Source of the DNA: Saprospiraceae bacterium
GTDB lineage: Bacteria; Bacteroidota; Bacteroidia; Chitinophagales; Saprospiraceae
Reading direction: 5' to 3'
Assembly (NCBI GenBank): GCA_016718205.1
Contig: JADKEB010000031.1
Span: 496,001-560,000, forward strand
Length of the DNA: 64,000 bases
Shown here: positions 10,201-18,302 of the stretch, piece by piece
How the letters are laid out: each line of letters starts with the position of its first letter
Position numbering within the stretch: position 1 is the stretch's first letter
Made by a program: the position numbers and the translations under genes
The notes under the pieces: generated by a model
Database searches by the model: none
Seen by the model: only the letters and a program-made list of their open reading frames with translations
Told to the model about the DNA's origin: nothing

Positions 10201-11048
10201 GTTATTGTAACCGGTACATTATCAGTGGGATTTGAAGGTGTTACACTTACGGCTGAACTACTTGTCAGTACAGTATATTGATAATTGGCTCCATTGTTAT
10301 TATTGCCATTGATACTATAAAAGTCTGCATCTCCGTGACCAATCGTCAGACCTGATCCAGAAGTAAATACGTAATACTTCACCACTGTTCCCGATATTTG
10401 AGCTGGAATAGATGCTGTATAAGTGGAATTGCTACCTGTCATTGGGATTATGGTAGAGCTAGACCAATTATTAGTTGTAAATCGTAAATAAACTCCTTGA
10501 CCTGTTGATAATGTGCCACTTAAATTGGAGGTAATAATGACTGGGGCTGATGAAGTGACAGCTGTGCTGGTAGGAGATTGGCTGACTAAACTCACATTTT
10601 GGATAGCACCTTCTACCTTAAAAACAACCAGGTGTGGTGTATTGCTAATGCCATCGCCAAATCTAGTCCTGAAAACATAGCGGTCTGTGGTATTTGACAC
10701 ATTGATATAGTAGGCTTTGCATCCTCCCCAAGTATCTAAGTTTTTTTGAGCTCCAATTGTTATAATTTCATCAAAAGCTGTCATGCAATCACTTTCTATT
10801 GGCCCATGTGTTCTTTGGTTTCCGCTCCAATCTGTGTAAAGTCTGAAATATCTGTTGCCGCTACCAGATGTATTTTGATAGGTTTTACCATAAGTATTGC
10901 CAAACCCTGTGCCGACCCAATAGTCTGTACTACTCCAACCTGTACCCCAACCATCAGCTGATCGAAATCCATTCTGAGCAAAACTATCATTGGAGATAAA
11001 ACCTGTTAATACAAATATAAGTACAAAGAAATGATAAAAACGTCGCAT
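7206..11048 (-). CDS. Large secreted GH13 alpha-amylase/branching-type enzyme with extra N- and C-terminal modules
   Basis: 1280 residues. Signal peptide (about 1-25), a long N-terminal region of beta-sandwich/starch-binding type modules (about 30-520), a CBM48-like module (VVYVVGDFNNW near 537), then a GH13 (beta/alpha)8 barrel from about 655 (LNIYELHFRDF). All GH13 motifs are present: FNDVVLNH, the nucleophile D821 in DGFRFDF, the acid/base E871 in IFEHL, and D939 in ESHDEE. After the barrel comes a beta-sandwich C-domain (to about 1130). A CSLREA-like stretch (SLRYALECAMDG) and a right-handed beta-helix-like tail follow (about 1140-1280). It should cleave or rearrange alpha-glucans outside the cell. 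No T9SS sorting domain is visible. Linkage specificity cannot be read from sequence. Confidence 0.9.
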   Translation of the reverse strand: MRRFYHFFVLIFVLTGFISNDSFAQNGFRSADGWGTGWSSTDYWVGTGFGNTYGKTYQNTSGSGNRYFRLYTDWSGNQRTHGPIESDCMTAFDEIITIGAQKNLDTWGGCKAYYINVSNTTDRYVFRTRFGDGISNTPHLVVFKVEGAIQNVSLVSQSPTSTAVTSSAPVIITSNLSGTLSTGQGVYLRFTTNNWSSSTIIPMTGSNSTYTASIPAQISGTVVKYYVFTSGSGLTIGHGDADFYSINGNNNNGANYQYTVLTSSSAVSVTPSNPTDNVPVTITFDATGTPLAGATKVYLHSGVSSTESSPTTFNHTIGNWGQDNNIGLMTNIGGNNWSINITAGLRSYYNVPSEKDIFGLNFLFRSADGTLKEDNNGSNFYNAVNPGNYFKITSPSNNPQFSPVGSTLSIDVTSPLSPAIWTLDEIDPLNGNLIQNLVTGNTNDQIFTYGLPITNTNQRKFRISADYGSGIIKVKTFVLQGYNNVNIASKPVGTKPGINYHLSDATKATLVLHAPKYTRYLKGTGILGGTNTSAAKNVVYVVGDFNNWTPSEAYKLNRDTVINGVNDRGDYWWITLEGLTPGQEYVFQYLIDGSIRVADPYSFKISDPDDHQISSAIYPGLISYRPQAVDRASVLQTNKQQYNWTAPPFTKPTTDRLNIYELHFRDFTEEGTYLAAISKLDYIKGLGINAIHVMPVSEFEGNSSWGYNPNFYFAADKAYGTENDLKLFIDECHKRQIQVFNDVVLNHAFYSNVMAKMYWNTAENKPANDNPWFNSNHKMVRNPGGHWGADWNHESEHVQTMVDSILGYWLKEFKFDGFRFDFTKGFGQTDPNDFPSGDDWASSYNLDRIDLLKRMVNRMWNVYPGSVAIFEHLANSDEDRVLANHGILMWSGVGHHNDLKRFILGYPNDDTNIYESGIYSTASRFFSKKNWMSYGESHDEERLGYELMQYFNGTKSTANMIDRLKIAYGFNLFLPGTRMLWQFGELGYEVSINYNGRTGEKPVRWNYYDEPKRRELYRFISYIFQIRNKYNIYSTFTDGNVGLVDGNIDLGANNLDKPRIMRLSSDQGKHAIIIANLHTTSSYAVPVYYDVTGTWYKYNGSSAIDGKTLQVSNISSSYTLEPSETILLTNFPLDICTNVTNSSNDGDFSLRYALECAMDGETITLDNVIPSSTINITEPLILNKNITIRGLQGADINIDGSMINNQSLFQIMAGKSITIENVDVNCSQGNINGRCLLNNGGNIILKDVEFIDSTSNTSGNSVYNSAGTIDVQNNLTIKRQ

Positions 11049-11312
11049 AAATGTGGCTTTAAAAAAAACTTATTGTCGTTGTGACGCTAATGTAAGAGAT
11101 TAAATCTGATCAACCAAATATTTTTGAAAAATATTTATTTACGACCAAAATAAAATGGTTTTAGGCAAAGGTTTTACCAATGTAAGGGAATTTGGATAAA
11201 TGGGAAGTGTGACACGAAAAATTTTGGCTTTATTAAATCTTGTCTACAAGCATATTCATAGCATTATGCTGAGAAGGAAAAAATTTCACTCGAAAAGTTA
11301 TAGCACAGTTAA

Positions 11313-11860
11313 TTATTTTCCGACCGGAAGATTAAAAAAATCGTACCTTTCAAAAGTCTGCATATATTTGTTCCAGGGTGTATTGCGGTGGCTATTACTT
11401 CCGAAGTAAGTCGAAATCATTTCAAATGTCTTGATATCCTGAAATCCAGGAATAGCCTGAATGATGTTGAAATCTTCGTCCATGAATACCATCGATGGGT
11501 AAGACATTTGGCCTTGCAGTAATTGAGCAGCCAATTCGTGATAGCCCCGATTGCCACTTTTGACAAACTTATATTCCTGGCCTTTGAGTGTTATGGAAGT
11601 CTCCATTTCAGCATTAAATTTGACTGCATAATAGTTTGAATTGATGTATTTTGCGATGTGTTCTTCAGCAAAAGTGGTTTTATCAAGCTTTTTACACCAT
11701 CCACACCAGTCCGTGTAGATGTCCACAAAGATTTTTCTTTTTTCTTTTTGGATTTTTCAATAGCCTCTTCCCAGGTCAACCATTTGATTTTGTTTTGCCC
11801 TGATGCAGATGATGTCAATAAAAATAAAAATGAAAGAAGTAAATATAATCTCATCGCCAA
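11313..11860 (-). pseudogene. Secreted thioredoxin-family protein, broken by a one-base frameshift
   Basis: Two overlapping frames together encode one protein. 11860-11745 gives a signal peptide and 'KIKWLTWEEAIEKSKK'. The -1 frame from about 11757 to 11313 gives FVDIYTDWCGWCKKLDKTTF (active site CGWC) and a thioredoxin-fold C-terminus with cis-Pro 'SYPSMVFMDE'. The switch lies in an A-rich tract (11732-11758 on the plus strand: runs of 5, 6 and 5 T). Adding one A would restore a normal DUF255-style periplasmic thioredoxin of about 180 residues. Three readings are possible: sequencing deletion, real mutation, or slippage on the A runs. A sequencing deletion is favoured because other single-base breaks occur in this window. 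Confidence 0.8.
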
Positions 11861-12010
11861 TAAAATAAAACCTATTAAAATATTTATTAATGCAAAGATA
11901 ACATCGCAAATACACTAAAGGATACAGTGTAAGCACTACTTAAATTAATTTTAACAGAGTTTGTGTCAAATTAACATTTTTTATACGACCATTCTAATGG
12001 GCTGTCACTT

Positions 12011-12460
12011 TTACATCCTGCAGGCATGCCGGCTCATCAACCTGATGCCGTTTTCAGTGATCACATATACTTCAGTGTAATAAAGCTGTATCTCCATAGG
12101 TTTGCCGTCAAGGGATACATTAAAAGTACCTTTGCCTGTGACGATACCAGTGTTACCTTCTATTCTGACTTCAGATTCTTGGATTGTAACTCCCTGATAG
12201 CTAAGTTTATTGGATTGGATATTGTGGAGGAGCTCTTCTTTTGTTTCTTTCCATCCATTGGAGTGGATGTAGTGGACATTTTCATGGAGTAGGGTAGAGA
12301 GGGAGTCAAAGTGTTTTTCTTCCATCCACTTAAATTTTTTCAGATGGAGATTATTTATATAAATTTTTAAGTGATCTTGACTTGAAAAGTCGGACTTCCC
12401 ATTTTGTGCATATAGATAAAAGGATGACGCACAAACCAAAAATGTAAAAAGGAATTTCAT
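12011..12460 (-). CDS. Secreted NTF2-like (DUF4440/SnoaL-type) protein
   Basis: 149 residues with a signal peptide ending near YAQ (residue 19). The body has the NTF2-fold pattern: a helix containing 'KWMEEKHFDSLSTLLHENVHYIHSNGWKETKEELLHNI', then strands 'VTIQESEVRIEGNTGIVTGKGTFNVSLDGKP' and 'IQLYYTEVYVITENGIRLMSRHACR'. DUF4440-type proteins often bind small molecules or act as isomerase-like folds, but no function can be assigned. It is transcribed on its own from a region just downstream of the TonB receptor terminator. Confidence 0.8.
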   Translation of the reverse strand: MKFLFTFLVCASSFYLYAQNGKSDFSSQDHLKIYINNLHLKKFKWMEEKHFDSLSTLLHENVHYIHSNGWKETKEELLHNIQSNKLSYQGVTIQESEVRIEGNTGIVTGKGTFNVSLDGKPMEIQLYYTEVYVITENGIRLMSRHACRM

Positions 12461-12480
12461 ATTATTATTAGTTTCAAAAA

Positions 12481-12517
12481 AAAGAGCCAGGCAAATGTGT
12501 TTATTGCCTGACTCTTT
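12481..12517 (-). terminator. Terminator downstream of the TonB receptor gene
   Basis: An inverted repeat with arms AGAGCCAGGCAA and TTGCCTGACTCT surrounds a short loop. On the minus strand it ends in eight T residues. Its position just below 12542 supports the view that the receptor really ends at 12542 rather than at 12684. Confidence 0.8.
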
Positions 12518-12541
12518 TTATTTAAACATAGAGTTAAAATT

Positions 12542-12683
12542 TTAGAAGGAAATTCTTGCTCCTACCTGAGCTGCCCATGTTGTTGCAGAGCTAACCACGT
12601 TTGTAAAAGAACTAGTAGGTAATACGGGTTGATTATTTTGCGTAATTCTTGCCATCTGATAAGTAGCAGTACCTGTAGTTGCA
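12542..12683 (-). pseudogene. Displaced 3' end of the TonB receptor gene (frameshifted)
   Basis: Shifting frame by one base at about 12690 opens 49 codons ending '..TTWAAQVGARISF' and stop at 12542. This is the expected last strand of an outer-membrane barrel with a C-terminal Phe. It immediately precedes the terminator. The extra base (CCTAAG where CCTAG would stay in frame) is either a real mutation or an assembly error. Confidence 0.8.
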
Positions 12684-15600
12684 TTAACACTTAGGAACAA
12701 GAATAGCCCCATTGTTGTATGTAGTAAATTGTCTTAATCCCCAATCTGGGCTAAGCATATTCCCAAAATTTAGTATGTCTGCACTGAATTGAATTTGCCT
12801 TTTTTTGCCTCCAATGGTGGGATTTACATCAAAAAGAAATTTTAAGTCAAATCTGTTTCTCCAAGGCAAAAGAGCTCCATCTCTTTCAGCAAACGTTCCT
12901 TTATTCTCCTTCAAATAATCATCTTGCTCGATGTATTTAAAAAATGCATCTGATTGTTGTTGTGCAGTGAATAATACATTTGTTCCTGACATGACATTTG
13001 TAAATGTAATCTCTGAAGGGTCCTTCGGAATGTAAATTAAATCGGCATTGATACCATCCTGATTAAAATCAGCTGTGTATCTATATGAGAATCTGCCCTG
13101 ATTTGAACCTTCATAAAATAATGAAACAGTTGTGCCTATTAAATTGAATAAGTTCAATTTATAAGTGACTGCTCCTACAACTCTGTCAGGAACAGCGAAT
13201 TGAGAATTTGACAGGTCCAGTCTGTTTTGACCATTGACTGCTGCATTATTTGACCAGGCTGAAGCTGCTTGTGATCCAGGGTTACCTGACAAGTCTTTAG
13301 CTACTGTTCGTGTATACGCTACAAAACCGGAAAAGCTTTTGCCAAATTCTTTTGACAAAGATGCTGTTAATGCATAAGAATAGCCTTCATTTGTATTTGT
13401 TAAGACCATTGCTTCAGACATACCAACATTTACTCTTCTTAAAGCATTTGTATTGCCATAAAGTGGCCTTTTGTCGGCTCCATTTGCAGCATTCATAGTT
13501 CCTATTGGGCCTTTTTGGTTAGCATTGTATTGATATAATGCATTCAAATCTTTAGAATATATCCCTTCAAGTGTCAAAACGGTATTAGAAGGTAAATTTA
13601 TATCTGCTGCAAGATTAGTCCTCCAAATAGAAGGTAACTGTAAATTTCTATCTAATGCTGCGATACTGCCCGGTGCTGCTTTCCCGGGCTCAGCATATAT
13701 TTTTGTGTCATATGCATCCACAGCAGGATTAAATTTGGTAACAGTAGCAGCATCCAATTGTGCTTTTGTAGTGAGTTCAACGGTGTTTTGAATCATACCT
13801 GAATTAGTTGGAAGATTAGTGAACCAAACAAAAGGCGCTCTACCTGTAAATATACCGGTTCCCCCTCTAATCTGGAACTTTCTGTCTCCTGTTAAATCAT
13901 AATTGAAGCCAATTCTTGGAGAAATCAATATCTTTGAAGTAGACCATTGGCTCAAATCAAGCTTTTGAGGTGTAGTTCCATCATTTTCAACAAAATTTAA
14001 TGCATTTACAGCCGGATTTGCTATTAATTCGTTAAGATATAATGGCATATCAAACCTAACCCCAGCTGTCAACTTAAACTTGTCATTTACCCTGTATTGA
14101 TCTTGAAAATAAACTCCCGCTAATCCAAAATTCAATTCAGCAAATGGATCTTTTCCACCAGGAAGGACTGAGTAAGTCCTGGCAAAAGCTGTAGGTTGTC
14201 TTTCATTTAAAAAGTCATCTATACTTGCAAATTTGTAATAACTGGTGCCGTACCTTCTGAATGAGTTGCCAAAGGTAAGATAATCAAAACTAAAGCCACC
14301 TGTAAAATTATGTTTCCCCTTTGTAAAGGATAAATTGTTCGTCAAAGTAAATACATTATTTCTGACTTCGTTTTTAAATGAAAACAGTTCATACCCCAAA
14401 CTCATGTATGAGTCACCACCACTAAGTATATCAATAAAAGGAAATTCCTCAGAATTTGAACCTCTTTTATCATTAATTTTGGTGAAAGTTACTAATAATT
14501 GATTTGAGATCTTTCCAATTTTTGAATTTAATTCAGCTGCGATAGAATTTACAGTGTTTGTGAAATTATAATTGGCATTTTCAAAAGCATAGGAATTAAG
14601 ACTGACCCTATTGGAAACAAATCGCGGATTTGGGCCACTGGTTCCGTTTACGACCTGATCATCTGTTGAAGTCACCGAATTATATTTGATGGAGAACTTA
14701 TGATCGTTGTTAATATTCCAATCCAACCTGCCTAATACTTTAAATCCCTTAGTGGCAAATTCATTAGCATAGTTTTCAAGAGCTCCTGGATCATAATTGT
14801 ATTTTTCTAATACAAAATTCTTCACTCTTTCCATATCTGCTATTGTTGTTCTCGAAACATTCGTTCCGGTTCTTCCCGGTGCAGATGGAATGATACTTAT
14901 TCCGGGTCTGACTGAATTCTCATATTCACCATTTACAAAAAAGAATAACTTATTTTTTATAATAGGGCCTCCGATTCTTGCACCATATTGATTGTATGAA
15001 ATTTTGTCTCCCAAAGGTAACGTTTCGCTACCGACTTTTGTACCATTAAAATCTTCGTTGCGGTAAAACATATATGCAGAACCCTTGAATTCATTAGTAC
15101 CGGATCTTGTTATTGCATTTATACCGGCCCCTGTAAAATTAGTTTGTCTTACATCATAAGGAGCAACATTTACCTGAATCTCCTCTATGGCATCCAGAGA
15201 TATCGGCTGAGAAGCTCCTCCTGGCAGATTGTTAGAACTTAATCCAAAATTGTTATTAAAATTGGCCCCGTCAATCTGTATATTGTTATATCTGCCATCT
15301 CTACCAGCAAATCCACTGCCAGCCTGGGCTTGGGGACTTAGTCGTGTAAAATCGCTGATGCTTCTGCTGATGGTTGGTAAGTTATTAATTTGTTCCACTC
15401 CAAAATTTGAAGTTGCTCCAGTCCTGTTCGAATTTAAAATGTTCGATTTTGTTCCAACAATTTCGATAGTCTCTATTTCAACTCCTTCGTTCATATTAAC
15501 ATTATAAACGTATTCTGATCCTAATGGAATGAAAAGGCCTTCTTCATTTATTGTCGAATAACCCACATAACTTATTTCAATTTTGTATGGTCCTCCGCTT

Positions 15601-15809
15601 CTCATATTCATAATGGTGTAAATTCCATTTTCATTTGTAATTGTACCATAAAGAGTATTTGTAGGCAGATGTACTGCCTGAACAGTTGCGCCTATTATTG
15701 CACCGGATTTATCTTTCACGGTACCTGTAAGTGAACTATTAGTCACCTGCGCCTGGACTCCTAGTCCCAGCAGCATTAAAATAAATAATTGTAAAATTCT
15801 CGTCTTCAT
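12684..15809 (-). CDS. TonB-dependent outer-membrane receptor, Oar-like, with CarboxypepD_reg domain (3' end frameshifted)
   Basis: 1041 residues as read, and 1090 if the 3' frameshift is repaired. Signal peptide 1-20, then a carboxypeptidase-regulatory-like beta-sandwich (about 24-108, 'SLTGTVKDKSGAIIGATVQAV'), a plug domain (about 125-245, with 'YNNIQIDGANFNNNFG') and a long beta-barrel. This Oar-type architecture without a SusD partner is common in Bacteroidetes. It should import a substrate of unknown identity, driven by TonB/ExbBD. As read, it stops at 'GAILVPKC' without the barrel's last strand, which is found in the next frame down to 12542. Without that strand, insertion by the BAM complex would be impaired. 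Confidence 0.9.
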   Translation of the reverse strand: MKTRILQLFILMLLGLGVQAQVTNSSLTGTVKDKSGAIIGATVQAVHLPTNTLYGTITNENGIYTIMNMRSGGPYKIEISYVGYSTINEEGLFIPLGSEYVYNVNMNEGVEIETIEIVGTKSNILNSNRTGATSNFGVEQINNLPTISRSISDFTRLSPQAQAGSGFAGRDGRYNNIQIDGANFNNNFGLSSNNLPGGASQPISLDAIEEIQVNVAPYDVRQTNFTGAGINAITRSGTNEFKGSAYMFYRNEDFNGTKVGSETLPLGDKISYNQYGARIGGPIIKNKLFFFVNGEYENSVRPGISIIPSAPGRTGTNVSRTTIADMERVKNFVLEKYNYDPGALENYANEFATKGFKVLGRLDWNINNDHKFSIKYNSVTSTDDQVVNGTSGPNPRFVSNRVSLNSYAFENANYNFTNTVNSIAAELNSKIGKISNQLLVTFTKINDKRGSNSEEFPFIDILSGGDSYMSLGYELFSFKNEVRNNVFTLTNNLSFTKGKHNFTGGFSFDYLTFGNSFRRYGTSYYKFASIDDFLNERQPTAFARTYSVLPGGKDPFAELNFGLAGVYFQDQYRVNDKFKLTAGVRFDMPLYLNELIANPAVNALNFVENDGTTPQKLDLSQWSTSKILISPRIGFNYDLTGDRKFQIRGGTGIFTGRAPFVWFTNLPTNSGMIQNTVELTTKAQLDAATVTKFNPAVDAYDTKIYAEPGKAAPGSIAALDRNLQLPSIWRTNLAADINLPSNTVLTLEGIYSKDLNALYQYNANQKGPIGTMNAANGADKRPLYGNTNALRRVNVGMSEAMVLTNTNEGYSYALTASLSKEFGKSFSGFVAYTRTVAKDLSGNPGSQAASAWSNNAAVNGQNRLDLSNSQFAVPDRVVGAVTYKLNLFNLIGTTVSLFYEGSNQGRFSYRYTADFNQDGINADLIYIPKDPSEITFTNVMSGTNVLFTAQQQSDAFFKYIEQDDYLKENKGTFAERDGALLPWRNRFDLKFLFDVNPTIGGKKRQIQFSADILNFGNMLSPDWGLRQFTTYNNGAILVPKC

Positions 15810-15929
15810 AAAACTTTGATTTTGTGTTTTTTAATGTAAGACCTGAAGAGTGCTAAATAAGATTAATAATATTTTTTTCAGGAACTTATGGTTAAATAAA
15901 AATGATTGGTTTGGTTAAAAAATTCACCG

Positions 15930-15937
15930 CAAAAGTA
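15930..15937 (-). promoter_or_regulatory. Candidate -7 box for the TonB receptor gene
   Basis: TACTTTTG on the minus strand fits the Bacteroidetes TAnnTTTG element. It lies about 120 bp upstream of the receptor ATG in a 306-bp divergent gap to comEC. No convincing TTTG -33 element was found. The rest of the gap is AT-rich and featureless. Confidence 0.4.
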
Positions 15938-16115
15938 ATACCTTAATATTAAAATAATGTTAAATTTTATATATATTTTCATCATATTTATATTCTGAAG
16001 CCAGCAAATCATTCAAAAATGACCTATAAGTTCACTTTTTACATAAAATTTTCAGAAATTTTATCCCATTTTTCCAAAGAATCTCATATTTTTGTTTTGA
16101 AAAAAAAATGCTGGT

Positions 16116-18191
16116 GTGATAAATTTTTCCCGGTTTCCATATTTGCGGATAGCTATTGCCTTGGTAGTAGGGGTATTCACTTTTCAGTACGTTAATCTTT
16201 GTTCTTGTCTTTTATCATACTCGTTGTTGCTAATCTCCGTCATGTACATAGCAGGAGAGCTGACTCTTAAGGTGTATCATAAAAAATCATTTATCCAGGG
16301 CTTTATATTATTGATGCTTGTATTCACTGCGGGAGGATGGCTCATTAAAGCTAAAAATGAAAAGCTATCGGGAAACCAGCTATCAGCACACATAAATCAA
16401 AAAGTCACTGTCTACGGATCGATCTCTGAAATACTCAAGTCTTCAGGAAATCACAAATATCTTGTCGATATTGAATACATCAAAACAGAAAAAGGAGAAA
16501 TCAGCAATGATGATTCAAAGATGATTGTGAAGTTTTCGCAAAATGATTCACTTGCTTCATTATACAAACCCGGGGATAGACTATTGGCTCTTGCAGCGAT
16601 CCAATCAATTCCAGAAAACACCAATCCTGCAGCCTTTGATTATAGTGCATATCTGAAAACCAAAGACATCGTCTTCCAGTCATTCGTAAAGCCCGGGCAA
16701 CATTTAAGAGATTCATCTGATACCCGGAGTCTATTTACAAAGACAGTGGGAAGTACTTCGGATTACGCTATCCATACATTAAATCAATACATTACTGATC
16801 AGGAAAACAATAGTATCGCACAGGCATTGTTACTGGGACAAAAGCTCTTGCTTTCAGAGGATATTTACAAAAGCTACACAGATACCGGTGCTATTCATGT
16901 ATTATCAGTATCAGGCCTGCATGTAGCTATTTTTATCAGTTTGTTTGTGTGGATTATGTCACTTATCAGCACAAGTAACTCAAGTTGGAAATTATTCAAA
17001 GTAACGATTCTTTTGTTTATCGTATGGTTTTATGTAGTACTTACGGGATTATCGCCATCTGTAGTCAGGGCTGGAGCTATGGTGTCTCTATATATCATAG
17101 GTACACATTTTTTTAAGGGCACCAATAGCTTCAATCTGTTGTCTATTGCTGCTATATGTATGCTGATCTACAATCCATTCTACCTGTTTCAGGTTTCTTT
17201 TCAGTTTTCATTCCTTTCATTGCTGAGTATCTTGTACTTCCAGCCCAAAATATCTTCCTGGTGGCAGCCTTCGAGCAGAGTACTTAAATTTATTTGGGAT
17301 CTCATCAATGTTTCATTGGCAGCGCAGATTCTGGTTTTTCCGGCTACTGTATTTTATTTTCATCAGTTTCCTGTATATTTTGCTGTGAGCGGCATTGTGG
17401 CTGTGCCATTGGTGACTATTATTATATATGTCGGCACGATGTTGATCGCTTTTGAATCTGTATTTTCGGCTGTAAACATTGTCTTAGGCCCAATGCTGAA
17501 TTTTTTACTTGAATGCTTAAATGGTTCTATAAAATTCATTAGCAGTTGGCCTGCAAGTACCATTTCGGGCATATGGATCAGTCAGATGGAATTAATTTTT
17601 TTACTTCTCTTTGTTATTCTTATGATCCTTTGGATGGAGACCAGAAATTACAAGGTGTTTTATTTTATGCTGTCATTGGCATTTTTTGTAGTATCAGATA
17701 ATAGTTTCAGAATTGCGAGCCGGAAGACACAATCCAAAATGTTTGTTTATGATACTTTTGGTGCCAATTTGGTGGATATCATTGATGGGGAAAATATTTA
17801 TTCCATAAAAACAGGAAAACTCTCGTTAAAAACAGAAAACTTTGCAGCGTTAAATAACAGAATAAAGTATGGTGTTTCTGATGCAGCCGGTCATACAACT
17901 TCAGATACAACCGCTAAGTTTTGGAGAGTCAGGAATAAAACAATATATATCAACAATCACGACGAAAATCCTAAAAACATCAGATCACAAAATATTGATA
18001 TACTGGTAGTTACAAAAAATAAATATAATGACCCGGCTCTATGGTCAGAACGTTTTCATCCAGGTCATGTGATCATAGACAGAAATGTACCCGAATGGAT
18101 TGAAAAAAAATGGATAGAAGCTCAAACAAAATATCAATTTGACCTTCATTCCATCAATAGGAGTGGCGCTGCGGTAATTAATTTGAAATAA
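16116..18191 (+). CDS. comEC: ComEC/Rec2-family DNA uptake channel
   Basis: 691 residues. The order is two N-terminal membrane helices, a DUF4131/OB-like periplasmic domain (about 80-200, 'VTVYGSISEILKSSG'), and the competence domain with the signature 'GAIHVLSVSGLHVAIF' (about 258-273). A run of about nine membrane helices follows to about residue 530, and a soluble C-terminal part. The protein forms the inner-membrane channel for single-stranded DNA. The C-terminal part is short and lacks the full HxHxDH metallo-beta-lactamase motif, as in many Bacteroidetes versions. It starts with GTG at 16116; the nearby ATG at 16108 is out of frame and stops at once. Confidence 0.9.
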   Translation: MINFSRFPYLRIAIALVVGVFTFQYVNLCSCLLSYSLLLISVMYIAGELTLKVYHKKSFIQGFILLMLVFTAGGWLIKAKNEKLSGNQLSAHINQKVTVYGSISEILKSSGNHKYLVDIEYIKTEKGEISNDDSKMIVKFSQNDSLASLYKPGDRLLALAAIQSIPENTNPAAFDYSAYLKTKDIVFQSFVKPGQHLRDSSDTRSLFTKTVGSTSDYAIHTLNQYITDQENNSIAQALLLGQKLLLSEDIYKSYTDTGAIHVLSVSGLHVAIFISLFVWIMSLISTSNSSWKLFKVTILLFIVWFYVVLTGLSPSVVRAGAMVSLYIIGTHFFKGTNSFNLLSIAAICMLIYNPFYLFQVSFQFSFLSLLSILYFQPKISSWWQPSSRVLKFIWDLINVSLAAQILVFPATVFYFHQFPVYFAVSGIVAVPLVTIIIYVGTMLIAFESVFSAVNIVLGPMLNFLLECLNGSIKFISSWPASTISGIWISQMELIFLLLFVILMILWMETRNYKVFYFMLSLAFFVVSDNSFRIASRKTQSKMFVYDTFGANLVDIIDGENIYSIKTGKLSLKTENFAALNNRIKYGVSDAAGHTTSDTTAKFWRVRNKTIYINNHDENPKNIRSQNIDILVVTKNKYNDPALWSERFHPGHVIIDRNVPEWIEKKWIEAQTKYQFDLHSINRSGAAVINLK

Positions 18192-18302
18192 AACTCAAAA
18201 AGTAGCTTCATCTCACGAAAATTTATCTGATTTTTGTGATTCGAAAGCATATAACAAACAGTTACCCCAAAAACCATAAGTACTCAAACCATAAATAATG
18301 CT

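Noticed and set aside
11732..11758. Programmed -1 frameshift of the dnaX type in the thioredoxin gene
   Set aside because: No slippery heptamer is in the correct phase for tandem slippage and no downstream stem was evident; a simple indel is more economical.
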